DNA of 64,000 bases from Achromobacter sp. AONIH1 (GTDB taxonomy: Bacteria > Pseudomonadota > Gammaproteobacteria > Burkholderiales > Burkholderiaceae_B), in the NCBI RefSeq assembly GCF_002902905.1, contig NZ_CP026124.1, forward strand, positions 2,480,001 to 2,544,000, given 5' to 3'. The notes below the pieces were generated by a model. That model was not told where the DNA came from. It searched no databases and saw only the letters and a list, made by a program, of their open reading frames with translations. Positions 53,633 through 64,000 of this stretch are shown here, piece after piece. A program made the translations under genes and the position numbers. Each line of letters opens with the position of its first letter. Position 1 is the first letter of the stretch.

Positions 53633-55348
53633 ATGGAACTGAATGGCGCCGATATCGTCGTGCGCTGCCTGGCCGAAGAAGGCGTGGAACACGTTTTCGG
53701 CTACCCCGGCGGCGCGGTGCTTTACATCTACGACGCGATTTTCAAGCAAGACAAATTCCAGCATATCCTGGTCCGCCATGAGCAGGCCGCCGTGCATGCC
53801 GCCGACGCGTATTCGCGCTCGTCGCAGAAGGTCGGCGTCTGCATCGTGACCAGCGGCCCCGGCGTGACCAACGCGGTCACCGGCATCGCCACTGCCTACA
53901 TGGACTCGATCCCGATGGTCATCATCAGCGGTCAGGTTCCCACGGCGGCGATCGGCGAGGACGCCTTCCAGGAATGCGACACCGTCGGCATCACGCGTCC
54001 CTGCGTCAAGCACAACTTCCTGGTGCGCGACGTCAAGGATCTGGCCGAGACCATGCGCCGCGCGTTCTACATCGCGCGCACCGGCCGTCCCGGCCCGGTG
54101 CTGGTCGACATCCCCAAGGACGTCACCGTCGCGCAGTGCAAGTACGCGCCGCCCAAGGGCGAGATCACGATGCGCTCCTACGCGCCCGTCAACAAGGGGC
54201 ACCAGGGGCAGATCAAGAAGGCCGTGCAGATGCTGCTGGCCGCCGAACGTCCGATGATCTACACCGGCGGCGGCGTGATCCTGTCCAACGCCGCGCCCGA
54301 GCTGAACAGGCTCGTGACGCAGCTGGGCGCGCCCTGCACCAGCACGCTGATGGGCCTGGGCGGCTATCCCGCCAGCAGCGGCCAGTTCGTGGGCATGCCC
54401 GGCATGCACGGCACGTATGAAGCCAACATGGCGATGCAGCACTGCGACGTGCTGCTGGCCATCGGCGCGCGCTTCGACGACCGCGTGATCGGCAATCCCA
54501 AGCATTTCGCCCAGAACGCCCGCAAGATCATCCATATCGACATCGATCCCTCGTCGATCTCCAAGCGCGTGCGCGTGGACGTGCCCATCGTCGGCAACGT
54601 CAAGGACGTGCTGGCCGATCTGAGCGCTCAGTACGAGGCGGCAGCCGCCGAGCACAAGCCGGCCTCCATCACGAAATGGTGGGAGCAGGTCGAGACCTGG
54701 CGCGGCAAGGAATGCCTGAAGTACGCGGGCTCGGACGAAGTCATCAAGCCGCAGTACGTGGTGGAAAAGCTCTGGGAAGTGACCGGCGGCGACGCCTTCG
54801 TCACCTCCGATGTGGGCCAGCACCAGATGTGGGCGGCGCAGTACTACAAGTTCGACAAGCCGCGTCGCTGGATCAACTCCGGCGGCCTGGGCACCATGGG
54901 CGTGGGCCTGCCGTACGCCATGGGCGTGCAGATGGCCAATCCGGGCCAGGAGATCGCCGTCATCACCGGCGAAGCCTCGATCCAGATGAACATCCAGGAA
55001 CTGTCGACCTGCGCGCAGTACCGCCTGACGCCCAAGATCGTCTGCCTGAACAACCGCTTCCTGGGCATGGTCCGGCAGTGGCAGCAGATCGACTACGGCT
55101 CGCGCTACTCCGAGTCGTACATGGATTCGCTGCCCGACTTCGTCAAGGTGGCCGAGGCCTATGGCCACGTAGGCCTGCGCATCGAGCGCCCGGCCGACGT
55201 CGAGCCGGCGCTGCGCGAAGCGTTCAAGAAGCACAAGGACCGCCTGGTCTTCCTGGACTTCATCACCGACCGCACCGAGAACGTGTGGCCCATGGTGAAG
55301 GCCGGCCGCGGGCTGACCGAAATGCTGCTCGGCTCTGAAGACCTGTAA
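53633..55348 (+). CDS. ilvI: Acetolactate synthase large subunit
   Basis: ThDP enzyme of 571 residues that joins two pyruvates (or pyruvate and 2-oxobutyrate) in valine, leucine and isoleucine synthesis. The N-terminal domain has the catalytic glutamate in VRHEQAAVHAADAY, and the C-terminal domain has the ThDP motif beginning GEASIQMN and ending ...NNRF. The long open frame starts at 53336; ATG 53633 (MELNGADIVVRCLAEEG) after AAAGGA is the family start. The regulatory subunit gene follows 10 bases after its stop. Confidence 0.95.
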   Translation: MELNGADIVVRCLAEEGVEHVFGYPGGAVLYIYDAIFKQDKFQHILVRHEQAAVHAADAYSRSSQKVGVCIVTSGPGVTNAVTGIATAYMDSIPMVIISGQVPTAAIGEDAFQECDTVGITRPCVKHNFLVRDVKDLAETMRRAFYIARTGRPGPVLVDIPKDVTVAQCKYAPPKGEITMRSYAPVNKGHQGQIKKAVQMLLAAERPMIYTGGGVILSNAAPELNRLVTQLGAPCTSTLMGLGGYPASSGQFVGMPGMHGTYEANMAMQHCDVLLAIGARFDDRVIGNPKHFAQNARKIIHIDIDPSSISKRVRVDVPIVGNVKDVLADLSAQYEAAAAEHKPASITKWWEQVETWRGKECLKYAGSDEVIKPQYVVEKLWEVTGGDAFVTSDVGQHQMWAAQYYKFDKPRRWINSGGLGTMGVGLPYAMGVQMANPGQEIAVITGEASIQMNIQELSTCAQYRLTPKIVCLNNRFLGMVRQWQQIDYGSRYSESYMDSLPDFVKVAEAYGHVGLRIERPADVEPALREAFKKHKDRLVFLDFITDRTENVWPMVKAGRGLTEMLLGSEDL

Positions 55349-55358
55349 GGAGGCCACC

Positions 55359-55850
55359 ATGAAGCATGTGATTTCCGTCCTCCTCGAGAACGAGCCCGGC
55401 GCGCTGTCGCGCGTGGTGGGGCTGTTCTCCGCGCGGGGCTACAACATCGAGACGCTGACCGTCGCGCCGACCGAGGACGCCACGCTGTCGCGCATGACCA
55501 TCGTCACCACCGGCTCGGATGAAATCATCGAGCAGATCACCAAGCACCTGAACCGCCTGGTGGACGTGGTGAAGGTGGTCGACCTGACCGAAGGCTCGCA
55601 CATCGAGCGCGAGCTGATGCTGGTCAAGGTGCGGGCGGTGGGCAAGGAACGCGAGGAAATGAAGCGCATGGCCGACATCTTCCGCGGCCGCATCATCGAC
55701 GTGACCGACAAGTCCTACACCATCGAACTCACCGGGGTGCAGGAAAAGGTACAGGCCTTCCTCGAGGCCCTGGACCGCAGCGCCATCCTGGAAACCGTGC
55801 GCACCGGCGTGTCCGGCATCGGCCGCGGCGAACGGATCTTGAAGATCTGA
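55359..55850 (+). CDS. ilvH: Acetolactate synthase small (regulatory) subunit
   Basis: Protein of 163 residues with an N-terminal ACT domain (KHVISVLLENEPGALSRVVGLFSARGYNIETL) that binds valine for feedback control, and the IlvH C-terminal domain. It activates the large subunit. ATG 55359 follows AAGGAGG; the gene is 10 bases from ilvI and 72 from ilvC. Confidence 0.96.
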   Translation: MKHVISVLLENEPGALSRVVGLFSARGYNIETLTVAPTEDATLSRMTIVTTGSDEIIEQITKHLNRLVDVVKVVDLTEGSHIERELMLVKVRAVGKEREEMKRMADIFRGRIIDVTDKSYTIELTGVQEKVQAFLEALDRSAILETVRTGVSGIGRGERILKI

Positions 55851-55883
55851 GGCCGGGATTTCCCGGCCGCACCCTGCAACTGA

Positions 55884-56939
<1,056 letters not shown>

Positions 56940-57132
56940 TGCCCGCCAGGGCGCCGGGCCTGCCCGGCGCCCCAGGCTGCGTCACGGCGGCATGCCTGCG
57001 AGGGCATGCCGCTTTTCTTTTCCCCGCAGGCGTAGCACGCCCCGCGCCGCGCCGGCGCGTAAGGCCGTCCGGCCCGCAAGCGGGGCCAGATGGGTTAACC
57101 TTTCGATCTGTCCGCCGCAAGTTTTCCAGACC

Positions 57133-57906
57133 ATGCCCAATTTCTCCATGCGCGATTCCGAGAACCGCCATCGCAGCATCTACCTGCTGCCCAACGCGTT
57201 CACCACCGCGGCCCTGTTCGCGGGCTTCTACGCCGTCGTGCAGGCCATGAACAACCGCTTCGAGGTCGCCGCCATCGCCATTTTCGTGGCCATGGTGCTG
57301 GACGGCATGGACGGTCGCGTGGCGCGCCTGACCAATACCCAGTCCGCCTTCGGCGAGCAGTACGACTCGCTGTCCGACATGACCTCGTTCGGCGTGGCGC
57401 CGGCGCTGGTCATGTACGAATGGATTCTGAACGACCTGGGTCGCTGGGGCTGGCTGGCCGCGTTCGTCTACGTGGCGGGGGCCGCGCTGCGGCTGGCGCG
57501 CTTCAACACCAATATCGCCGTGGTCGACAAGCGCTACTTCCAGGGCCTGCCCAGCCCCGCCGCCGCCGCGCTGGTGGCCGGTTTCGTCTGGCTGGCCGTG
57601 GACAACAAGCTGCCCATCCATGACAGCGTGATGGCCTGGGTCGCATTCACCGTGACCATGTACGCCGGCATCTCGATGGTGTCGAACGCGCCGTTCTTCA
57701 GCGGCAAGAGCTTCGCCCTGGGCCGCAGCGTGCCGTTCTGGGGCATCCTGCTGGTGGTGGCCGTGTTCGTGTTCGTCTCCAGCGATCCTCCGGTGGTGCT
57801 GTTCGGCCTGTTCGTGCTGTACGGCCTGTCGGGCTGGATCATCTGGGCGCTGCGCTGGAACCGCGCGCGTCGCTTGCAGCAGGAACGGCGCGGGCAGGGG
57901 TCGTGA
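57133..57906 (+). CDS. pssA: Phosphatidylserine synthase
   Basis: Membrane enzyme of 257 residues that makes phosphatidylserine from CDP-diacylglycerol and serine. The CDP-alcohol phosphotransferase motif is complete (DGMDGRVAR...GEQYDSLSD). Several membrane segments follow. ATG 57133 (MPNFSMRDSENRHRS) is chosen over the long upstream frame. It lies after ilvC, the order usual in Bordetella, and ends at a terminator. Confidence 0.92.
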   Translation: MPNFSMRDSENRHRSIYLLPNAFTTAALFAGFYAVVQAMNNRFEVAAIAIFVAMVLDGMDGRVARLTNTQSAFGEQYDSLSDMTSFGVAPALVMYEWILNDLGRWGWLAAFVYVAGAALRLARFNTNIAVVDKRYFQGLPSPAAAALVAGFVWLAVDNKLPIHDSVMAWVAFTVTMYAGISMVSNAPFFSGKSFALGRSVPFWGILLVVAVFVFVSSDPPVVLFGLFVLYGLSGWIIWALRWNRARRLQQERRGQGS

Positions 57907-57928
57907 CATCATTGCTGGGATGCAATTG

Positions 57929-57956
57929 AAAAACCCGCCGTTGGGCGGGTTTTTTC
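57929..57956 (+). terminator. Rho-independent terminator after pssA
   Basis: AAACCCGCC-GTT-GGGCGGGTTTTTT hairpin. The A-run on the other arm also serves the convergent lipoprotein gene. Confidence 0.88.
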
Positions 57957-57969
57957 ATGGCCGAGGCAT

Positions 57970-58488
57970 TCAGCGCCACATGAACCTGTCTTCGTCGTAC
58001 ATCGGATCCGGCCCGGGATGGAAATGCGTCACGCCCGAACCGTCGCGGCCCATGTACACGTACATCAGCGAATTCCAGACGCTGTTTTCCTTGTAGCGAT
58101 AGGACCAGACCACTTCGCGCTTCTCGCCCAGGCCTGCTTCATCGATCCTGGCCGGCGGGCCGAATTCGCAGCGCACCCGGTCCGGACTCCAGGTTCCGGT
58201 CTCCAGCACTTTGAAGTGCGGGTCGGTCAGCAGCGGCAGCACCTTGTCCACCCGGCCGTCGGCGCCGACATTGGCGCCCCAGGCGTACTGGCCCATGGGC
58301 TGCTGCGTCCAGATGACACGCCGGCCGCCGTTGGCCTGCGGGCATTCGAAGTTGGGCCGGCCGAACTGGGCCTGCACGTCGGCCAGCGGCGTGCCAGGCG
58401 CGACCTGGGCCAGGTTGGCGCAGGCCGACAGGGCCAGCAGGGCGCCCGCCGCCAGGGCGATGCGGGCCGTTTTGTAATGAAGTGTCAT
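57970..58488 (-). CDS. Putative lipoprotein, 172 residues
   Basis: Signal peptide with lipobox LSAC (Cys 23). The mature part starts NLAQVAPGTPLADVQAQFGRPN, like the first repeat of SmpA/OmlA-type lipoproteins, and continues with a second similar unit (CEFGPPARIDEAG). It may be an outer-membrane lipoprotein; no partner is encoded nearby. Convergent with pssA. Confidence 0.72.
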   Translation of the reverse strand: MTLHYKTARIALAAGALLALSACANLAQVAPGTPLADVQAQFGRPNFECPQANGGRRVIWTQQPMGQYAWGANVGADGRVDKVLPLLTDPHFKVLETGTWSPDRVRCEFGPPARIDEAGLGEKREVVWSYRYKENSVWNSLMYVYMGRDGSGVTHFHPGPDPMYDEDRFMWR

Positions 58489-58555
58489 ATTTTGCTCCCC
58501 TCGAAGGCGGAAGGGCGCCCCTGGGGCGCCAGTAGGGCAATTCTATCGAATCAGC

Positions 58556-58561
58556 TATAAT
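58556..58561 (+). promoter_or_regulatory. -10 element of the rpsO promoter
   Basis: TATAAT 205 bases before the rpsO start, in the right place for the rpsO-pnp promoter. No strong -35 is seen. Confidence 0.4.
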
Positions 58562-58760
58562 CGTCGGGCTTTATCCAGGCATCCGTTTCGCATGATGCCG
58601 AATCGCGCCGGCGGCAGCGGCGGCGGGCCAGGCCAAGAGCCAGGTTCCACCAGCCTCTGCAGGCAGCAGTGAGAAAGCGAATACGCCAATCCGGTCCGCG
58701 ATTTTTTTCCCAACCACGTCAGGGCGCCTCGGCCCTGTCGCATGTCCGAAGAGGTCATAA

Positions 58761-59030
58761 ATGTCTGTTGCTGACATCAAGAAAGCCGATATCGTTGCGC
58801 AATTCCAACGCGCTCAAGGCGACACCGGTTCCCCCGAAGTTCAGGTGGCTCTGCTCACCGCCCGTATCAACGAACTGACTGGTCACTTCAAGGAACACAT
58901 GAAGGACCATCACTCGCGCCGTGGTCTGCTGCGTATGGTCAGCCGCCGCCGCAAGCTGCTCGACTACCTCAAGGGCCGCAATCCCGATTCGTACCGCGCT
59001 CTGATCGAAAAACTCGGTCTGCGCAAGTGA
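58761..59030 (+). CDS. rpsO: 30S ribosomal protein S15
   Basis: Protein of 89 residues, the usual length. [34 protein letters not shown] and [21 protein letters not shown] are conserved S15 segments that bind 16S rRNA. Its position before pnp is nearly universal in proteobacteria. Confidence 0.98.
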
Positions 59031-59056
59031 TCGACGGGGCTGGCTCCCCATGACGC

Positions 59057-59099
59057 AACCGTGGCCGGTGCGACTCTTGTCGCGGCGGCCACGGTTTTT
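59057..59099 (+). terminator. Hairpin between rpsO and pnp
   Basis: AACCGTGGCC at 59057-59066 pairs with GGCCACGGTT at 59087-59096, with an inner GCGAC...GTCGC stem and a T-run. It can end part of the rpsO transcript and may be an RNase III site as in the pnp leader of E. coli. Confidence 0.75.
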
Positions 59100-59120
59100 C
59101 ATTTGTAAGGAATAACCGTC

Positions 59121-61277
59121 ATGTTCAATAAAGTGACTAAATCGTTCCAGTACGGCCAGCACACGGTCGTCCTGGAAACCGGCGAGATCGCTCGCCAGGC
59201 CTCCGGCGCCGTCGTGGTGTCGATCGAGGACACCGTGGTCCTGGCGACCGTCGTGGCCTCCAAGAAGGCCAAGCCGGGTCAGACCTTCTTCCCGCTGACC
59301 GTCGACTACATCGAGAAAACCTACGCCGCCGGCCGCATCCCGGGCGGCTTCTTCAAGCGCGAAGGCAAGCCGTCCGAAAAGGAAACGCTGACCTCCCGCC
59401 TGATCGACCGTCCCCTGCGTCCGCTGTTCCCCGAAGACTTCTACAACGAAGTCCAGGTGGTCATCCACACGCTGTCGGTCAACCCTGAAATCGACCCCGA
59501 CATCGCCGCCATGATCGGCGCCTCGGCCGCGCTGGCCATCTCGGGCATCCCGTTCAACGGCCCGATCGGCGCCGCGCGCGTGGGCTACATCGATGGCCAG
59601 TACGCCATCAACCCGACCGCCTCGCAGCTGAAGTCCTCCAAGCTGGACCTGGTGGTCGCCGGCACCGAGAACGCCGTGCTGATGGTGGAATCGGAAGCCG
59701 ACCAGCTGTCCGAGGAAGTCATGCTCGGCGGCGTGGTCTACGGCCACCAGCAGATGCAGGCCGTCATCAACGCCATCCATGACCTGGTCAAGGACGCCGG
59801 CAAGCCCGAGTGGGACTGGCAGGCTCCGGCGAAGGACGAGGCCCTGATCGCCGCCGTCACCGCCGCCGCCCAGCCCGGCCTGAACGCCGCCTACCAGGTC
59901 CGCGAAAAGCAGGCCCGCACGACGCAGCTGCGCGAAGTCTACGCCAACGTGTCGGCCACGCTGAACGCCGCCGCCGCCGAGAAGGGCGAGCCGGCGCCTG
60001 ACGCCGTCACCGTCGACAACATCCTGTTCTCGCTGGAATCCGCCATCGTGCGCGGCCAGATCCTGAACGGCGAGCCGCGCATCGACGGCCGCGACACCCG
60101 CACCGTGCGCCCGATCAGCGTGCGCCTGGGCGTGCTGCCGCGCGCTCACGGCAGCGCCCTGTTCACCCGCGGCGAAACCCAGGCGCTGGTCGTGGCCACG
60201 CTGGGCACCAAGCAGGACGAGCAGATCATCGACGCGCTCATGGGCGAGTACCGCGACCGCTTCATGATGCACTACAACATGCCTCCGTTCGCCACCGGCG
60301 AAACCGGTCGCATCGGCGTGCCCAAGCGCCGCGAAATCGGCCACGGCCGCCTGGCCAAGCGCGCGCTGATCCCGCTGCTGCCGGCCCCGGAAGACTTCCA
60401 GTACACCATCCGCCTCGTCTCGGAAATCACCGAGTCCAACGGCTCCTCGTCGATGGCTTCGGTCTGCGGCGGTTCGCTGGCCATGATGGACGCCGGCGTG
60501 CCGGTCAAGGACCACGTCGCCGGCGTGGCGATGGGCCTGATCCTGGACGGCGGCAAGTTCGCCGTGCTGACCGACATCCTGGGCGATGAAGATCATCTGG
60601 GCGACATGGACTTCAAGGTCGCGGGCACCGAGAACGGCGTCACGGCCCTGCAGATGGACATCAAGATCCAGGGCATCACCAAGGAAATCATGCAGGTGGC
60701 GCTGGCCCAGGCCCGCGAAGGCCGCCTGCACATCCTGGGCAAGATGAAGGAAGCGCTGGACGGTTCGCGCGGCGAGCTGTCGGCTTTCGCTCCGCGCATG
60801 CTGACCATCAAGATCAACCCCGAGAAGATCCGCGACGTGATCGGCAAGGGCGGCGCCACCATCCGCGCGCTGACCGAAGAGACCGGCACGCAGATCGACA
60901 TCTCCGACGACGGCACGATCGTGATCGCCAGCGTCGACGAAGCGCAGGCCAAGGAAGCCCAGCGCCGCATCGTCGAGCTGACCGCCGACGTGGAAGTGGG
61001 CCAGGTCTATGAAGGCGCCGTGCTGCGCCTGCTGGACTTCGGCGCCATCGTCCAGGTGCTGCCGGGCCGCGACGGCCTGCTGCACATCTCGGAGATCGCC
61101 AACTACCGCATCGCCAACATCAACGATGTGCTGAAGGTCGGCCAGCAAGTCCGCGTCAAGGTCATCGAGGCCGACGACAAGGGCCGCCTGCGCCTGTCCA
61201 TCAAGGCCATCGGTGGCATCGAGCAGCAGCAGGCCGCTGCCGAAGCCGCTCCGCAAGCCGAGGCGCAGCCCGAATAA
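59121..61277 (+). CDS. pnp: Polyribonucleotide nucleotidyltransferase
   Basis: PNPase of 718 residues, a 3' to 5' phosphorolytic exoribonuclease and degradosome component. Two RNase PH domains (about 1-230 and 310-540) flank a helical linker; catalytic-site residues lie in [18 protein letters not shown]. The KH domain (about 555-610, [12 protein letters not shown]) and the S1 domain (about 623-690, [21 protein letters not shown]) are complete. ATG 59121 follows AAGGAA. Confidence 0.98.
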   Translation: MFNKVTKSFQYGQHTVVLETGEIARQASGAVVVSIEDTVVLATVVASKKAKPGQTFFPLTVDYIEKTYAAGRIPGGFFKREGKPSEKETLTSRLIDRPLRPLFPEDFYNEVQVVIHTLSVNPEIDPDIAAMIGASAALAISGIPFNGPIGAARVGYIDGQYAINPTASQLKSSKLDLVVAGTENAVLMVESEADQLSEEVMLGGVVYGHQQMQAVINAIHDLVKDAGKPEWDWQAPAKDEALIAAVTAAAQPGLNAAYQVREKQARTTQLREVYANVSATLNAAAAEKGEPAPDAVTVDNILFSLESAIVRGQILNGEPRIDGRDTRTVRPISVRLGVLPRAHGSALFTRGETQALVVATLGTKQDEQIIDALMGEYRDRFMMHYNMPPFATGETGRIGVPKRREIGHGRLAKRALIPLLPAPEDFQYTIRLVSEITESNGSSSMASVCGGSLAMMDAGVPVKDHVAGVAMGLILDGGKFAVLTDILGDEDHLGDMDFKVAGTENGVTALQMDIKIQGITKEIMQVALAQAREGRLHILGKMKEALDGSRGELSAFAPRMLTIKINPEKIRDVIGKGGATIRALTEETGTQIDISDDGTIVIASVDEAQAKEAQRRIVELTADVEVGQVYEGAVLRLLDFGAIVQVLPGRDGLLHISEIANYRIANINDVLKVGQQVRVKVIEADDKGRLRLSIKAIGGIEQQQAAAEAAPQAEAQPE

Positions 61278-61353
61278 GGCTTACGCATACGCTGGAGCAT
61301 GGCGCCGCGCTGAACCGACATCAGATCCTTGAGTCGTCAGAGGCGCGGGGCCG

Positions 61354-61392
61354 AAAACCCGGATCCGGTATTACACCGGATCCGGGTTTTTT
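61354..61392. terminator. Bidirectional terminator between pnp and the dehydrogenase genes
   Basis: A 16-base perfect stem (61354-61369 with 61375-61390) around ATTAC, with A and T runs at its ends. The stop codon of the minus-strand oxidoreductase overlaps its last bases. Confidence 0.93.
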
Positions 61393-62878
61393 ATGGGGTT
61401 TCGTCCGTTGACGGGTCCAGCTGTCGCAGCGCCGCCACCGTTACCGGCTTGACGGGCGCCCGCGCCGTGAATGCGCCCAGCTCCGCCACGTCCTTGCCGC
61501 GCGTCTGCGCCAGCAGCTGCGCCACGCCATGCTGGCAATAGCGCCCCTGGCAATACCCCATTCCGCTGCGGCAGGCCAGCTTGACGCTGTTGACGTCGCA
61601 GGCGTGCGGATTGTCGGCCAGGAATGCGTGTATGGCGCCGGCCGTGACTTCCTCGCAGCGGCAAAGGGTCGTATCCGGCGTCGCCAATCGGGCCAGCGCG
61701 TCCAGGCGAGGTTCGAAGAACCGCTGCACGGCGTGGCTGAAATGCAGCGCGCGTTGCCTGGCGCGCTGTGCCTGGCGCAAGCGCGAGGTCAGGGAAGCGG
61801 AGCCTGGGCCGCGCAGGTCCAGCGTGGCCTGCAAGGCGGCGATGCGGCCTTCGATCGCGGCCAGTTCGGCGCCGCCGACGCCGGCGGGTTCGCCGGCCAC
61901 GAAAATGCGCGATTGGCTCGTGCGCATCTGCTCATCATGCACGACGGTCCAGCCGCCTTCGGCCGGCTTCCATTGCATGGCGCAACCGGCCTGGCGGGCC
62001 AGCTCGGAGGAGGCCAGCAAGCCATAGCCGACAACCAGCGTGTCGGCCTCGAGCGATCTTTCGCTGCCCGCCACGGGTTCCCACATTGGCGTGACGCGGC
62101 TCAGCGTGACGCGCTGCACCTGTTGCTCTCCCTCGGCGCGCGTGATCAGCGTGCCGAAGCGTATCGACACGCGCTGGCGCCGCAGGTTCAGCAGCGCGCG
62201 GGCGGCCTCTTTCAGCGGCGCGAAATGTCCGGGCAGGGCGCGCCAGTGCGACAGCATGTCGGCGAGTCCTGGCGCCGGGCGGGCGAAGGCGACTTCGGCC
62301 ACCTGTGCGCCGGACTTGAGCAGCAGATCGGCCACCAGCAGCAGCAAGGGATGAGAGCCGGCCAGGACGAAGCGCTGGCCGGGACGCAGGAACTGGCTCT
62401 TCATCAAGGTCTGGACGCCGCCGGCCGACATCACGCCCGGCAGCGTCCAGCCCGGGAAGGCGACCGGCAGGTCATAGGCGCCGGTGGCGATGAGCAGGGC
62501 GGCGCCGTCGATCAAGGCGGCGCCGTCGTCGCGGCTGATGGCGACCCGGACGCCGGGATGCGCCGTCGTGCGAAACACTCCCCAGGCCGTCGTGCCGAAC
62601 CGCCACTGCACCTGGCTCGACCGGCGGGCGGCGTCGAGCATCGGCTTGCCGAAGGGATTGCTTTCAAAAGCGCTGTTTGGCGGGCCTTGGAACGCGGCCG
62701 GGGGCTGTCTGAATATCTGGCCGCCGAGGTCGTGCTGTTCATCGATGACCACCACGCGCAGGCCTTGTTCGGCGGCGGTCAGCGCCGCCGATACGCCGGC
62801 CGGGCCCGCGCCGATGATGATGAGGTCAAAGCCCGCGCTTTGCCGGCCTGGGGCGCTGGCGAGTGCTTCAGGCCTCAT
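61391..62878 (-). CDS. FAD/NAD(P)-binding oxidoreductase, alpha-type subunit of an opine/hydroxyproline-type dehydrogenase
   Basis: Flavoprotein of 495 residues. The first FAD motif is IIIGAGPAGVSAAL, followed by DEQHDLGGQI. The C-terminal Cys-rich region CRCEEVTAG...CRSGMGYCQGRYC resembles the BFD-like [2Fe-2S] domain of HcnB/OoxA/LhpE-type subunits. The gene overlaps the ferredoxin-like gene by 11 bases and is preceded by a DAO-type flavoprotein gene, matching three-part D-hydroxyproline, octopine or glycine (HCN synthase) dehydrogenases. Hydroxyproline or another D-amino acid is the likelier substrate; unproven. Confidence 0.82.
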   Translation of the reverse strand: MRPEALASAPGRQSAGFDLIIIGAGPAGVSAALTAAEQGLRVVVIDEQHDLGGQIFRQPPAAFQGPPNSAFESNPFGKPMLDAARRSSQVQWRFGTTAWGVFRTTAHPGVRVAISRDDGAALIDGAALLIATGAYDLPVAFPGWTLPGVMSAGGVQTLMKSQFLRPGQRFVLAGSHPLLLLVADLLLKSGAQVAEVAFARPAPGLADMLSHWRALPGHFAPLKEAARALLNLRRQRVSIRFGTLITRAEGEQQVQRVTLSRVTPMWEPVAGSERSLEADTLVVGYGLLASSELARQAGCAMQWKPAEGGWTVVHDEQMRTSQSRIFVAGEPAGVGGAELAAIEGRIAALQATLDLRGPGSASLTSRLRQAQRARQRALHFSHAVQRFFEPRLDALARLATPDTTLCRCEEVTAGAIHAFLADNPHACDVNSVKLACRSGMGYCQGRYCQHGVAQLLAQTRGKDVAELGAFTARAPVKPVTVAALRQLDPSTDETP

Positions 62879-63164
62879 GGGTGGGTACCTCTATGCGCAT
62901 GCCTTCCTTCACTTGCGTCATGCAGCCGCGTATGGCCTGCCGTCCGTCGATCGTGACCAGGCATTCGAAACAGACTCCCATGTTGCAGACCGGCGCATGG
63001 GCGGCCTGGCCGTGAGAGCGACGGAAAACCGAGACGCCGGCCGCCAGCAGCGCGGTGGCGACCGATTCTCCAGGGTAGGCCTGTGACGGTGCGTCATTGA
63101 TATGGATGGTGATCGGAGCGGGCCTGGAGACTCCATCCCGCAGTCGAAGCGTGGCGTTAGGCAA
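62868..63164 (-). CDS. (2Fe-2S)-binding small subunit
   Basis: Protein of 98 residues with the cluster motif CNMGVCFEC...GC, the gamma/HcnA-like subunit that passes electrons from the DAO-type flavin. The only in-frame start that keeps the domain is TTG at 63164, overlapping the end of the DAO-type gene (TAA 63159-63157). TTG use and overlap suggest translational coupling. Confidence 0.78.
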   Translation of the reverse strand: MPNATLRLRDGVSRPAPITIHINDAPSQAYPGESVATALLAAGVSVFRRSHGQAAHAPVCNMGVCFECLVTIDGRQAIRGCMTQVKEGMRIEVPTHEA

Positions 63165-64000
63165 AGGTCAGGCTCCCGAATCTTCCGGGGTCATAGGGCG
63201 TGGTATCGAACATCCTGGGGTGGTTGAGGATGTCGTCGGCCAGGATTTGAGCGTAGGTGGGACCGAGCGTGAAGGCCGATCCGCCGGTGGCGATGAATAG
63301 CCCGGCCGCTTTGGGGACCGCGCCGATCAAGGGCAATTGGTCGGCCACCAGCGCGGTGGCGCCCGTCCAGGCCCGCAGGACCTGCAGCTTGCCGACGTCG
63401 GGCGCGACCGCCGCGGCGGCGTTCATGCTGCCCGCCAGGGACGGCAGCAGCAATTCGGGCTGACTCTCCAGGTCGATGACGCCGTCGGTCTGAGCGAGCG
63501 CCGCTGGCCAGCCGCCGCCGATGAGCACGTTGCCTTCCTGGGTTTGCTTCATCGACAGTCGGCGTCCCGCGTGTTGAACCAGATGCTTGATGAAGGGCGC
63601 GGTTCTTGCGGTCGCCGCCATCGTCAGCCCCACCGCGCTGACGGGAAGCGTCACGCCGGCCATCTGCGCGATACGGCCGGACCAGATGCCCGCGGCCAGC
63701 ACGACGGCGCCGGCCTGGATCGATGCGCCGTCGTCGATGCCGACGCGCCATCCGTGGCCGTTGCGCCGCAGGGATTGCACGCGGACGCCGCTGCGGATGC
63801 AGGCGCCGCGTCGCGTCGCGGCCCTGGCGAACGCCAGCGTGCAGCGCCTGGGATCGGCCTTGCCTTCCCCGGGACAGAACGCGGCGGCCAGGATGGACGG
63901 GCCCAGGTAAGGCGCCAGGGTCCGCAACGCGTCGCGGTCCAGCATCTCGACTTCCAGGCCCGCTTCGCGTTCCAGCGCGCTCTTCTGCTCCAGGAGCGTC
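63157..64000 (-). CDS. DAO-type FAD oxidoreductase, beta subunit (cut by the window edge)
   Basis: C-terminal 280 residues of a glycine/D-amino-acid oxidase-family flavoprotein; the N-terminal FAD motif lies beyond base 64000. Visible are LAPYLGPSILAAAFCPGEGKADPRR, AGAVVLAAGIWSGRIA and the C-terminal FAD segment ATGGSAFTLGPT. First known gene of a three-gene operon with the 2Fe-2S and FAD/NAD subunits. It should hold the substrate site of the complex. Confidence 0.82.
   Translation of the reverse strand, partial: TLLEQKSALEREAGLEVEMLDRDALRTLAPYLGPSILAAAFCPGEGKADPRRCTLAFARAATRRGACIRSGVRVQSLRRNGHGWRVGIDDGASIQAGAVVLAAGIWSGRIAQMAGVTLPVSAVGLTMAATARTAPFIKHLVQHAGRRLSMKQTQEGNVLIGGGWPAALAQTDGVIDLESQPELLLPSLAGSMNAAAAVAPDVGKLQVLRAWTGATALVADQLPLIGAVPKAAGLFIATGGSAFTLGPTYAQILADDILNHPRMFDTTPYDPGRFGSLTFA

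Noticed and set aside
58755..61256. 833-codon minus-strand frame opposite rpsO-pnp
   Set aside because: Shadow of highly conserved plus-strand genes.

Overview
The window is high-GC DNA from a betaproteobacterium of the Alcaligenaceae, most like Achromobacter or Bordetella. The evidence is the gene content and order (rarA-serS, ilvI-ilvH-ilvC-pssA, rpsO-pnp), the codon use, and intergenic GC-rich hairpin repeats that I recall as common in those genera. No database search was possible, so family names rest on motifs, lengths and context.

Region by region. At 1-8467 a minus-strand operon encodes a D-threonine-aldolase/D-serine-dehydratase-like PLP enzyme, a five-gene peptide-type ABC importer, an RpiR-family regulator and an N-acyl-D-amino-acid deacylase cut by the left edge. 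Together they suggest uptake and breakdown of N-acylated or D-amino-acid peptides. A nitrilase-family amidase is divergent at 8684. At 9587-21815 lies host rarA, split by a 10,888-bp low-GC island (9952-20839), followed by serS. Small hypothetical genes, an ASCH-like phage-type protein, a cytosine-deaminase-like amidohydrolase and a divergent SDR/MocR pair fill 23.5-29.1 kb. Signalling genes (EAL phosphodiesterase, chemoreceptor, sensor kinase) and a DKNYY-repeat protein occupy 29.1-35.7 kb. An IS110-family (IS1111-type) element sits in what was the terminator of a tRNA-Ser(CGA) gene at 35.9-37.3 kb. A minus-strand type I secretion locus (RTX protein of 1944 residues, ABC exporter, HlyD, TolC, plus a small membrane protein) fills 37.5-48.7 kb. 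The rest is core metabolism and RNA biology: bdhA, yaaA, a YccS/FUSC membrane protein, ilvI-ilvH-ilvC, pssA, rpsO and pnp. At the right edge is a three-subunit D-amino-acid/hydroxyproline/opine-type dehydrogenase.

The most interesting region is the island in rarA. Joining base 9951 to base 20840 restores one uninterrupted 446-residue rarA frame in the middle of the conserved Walker B motif, so the insertion was precise. The island carries its own complete, diverged, low-GC rarA, plus a 16-codon relic of a third rarA start near its left end. Both ends carry the same pair of spaced TTGTGC repeats and a shared 9-mer, which look like recombinase binding arms, yet no integrase or transposase is encoded. 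The cargo looks like host defence: a GHKL-ATPase fused to a PD-(D/E)XK (Shedu-like) nuclease, a PIN-like nuclease with two zinc ribbons and a tiny downstream partner, an SMC/ABC-type ATPase with a variant Walker A, a lipoprotein and a small membrane protein. My reading is a trans-mobilised, rarA-targeting defence element that brings a replacement for the gene it breaks. The insertion geometry is seen directly; the defence role and the mobility mechanism are inference.
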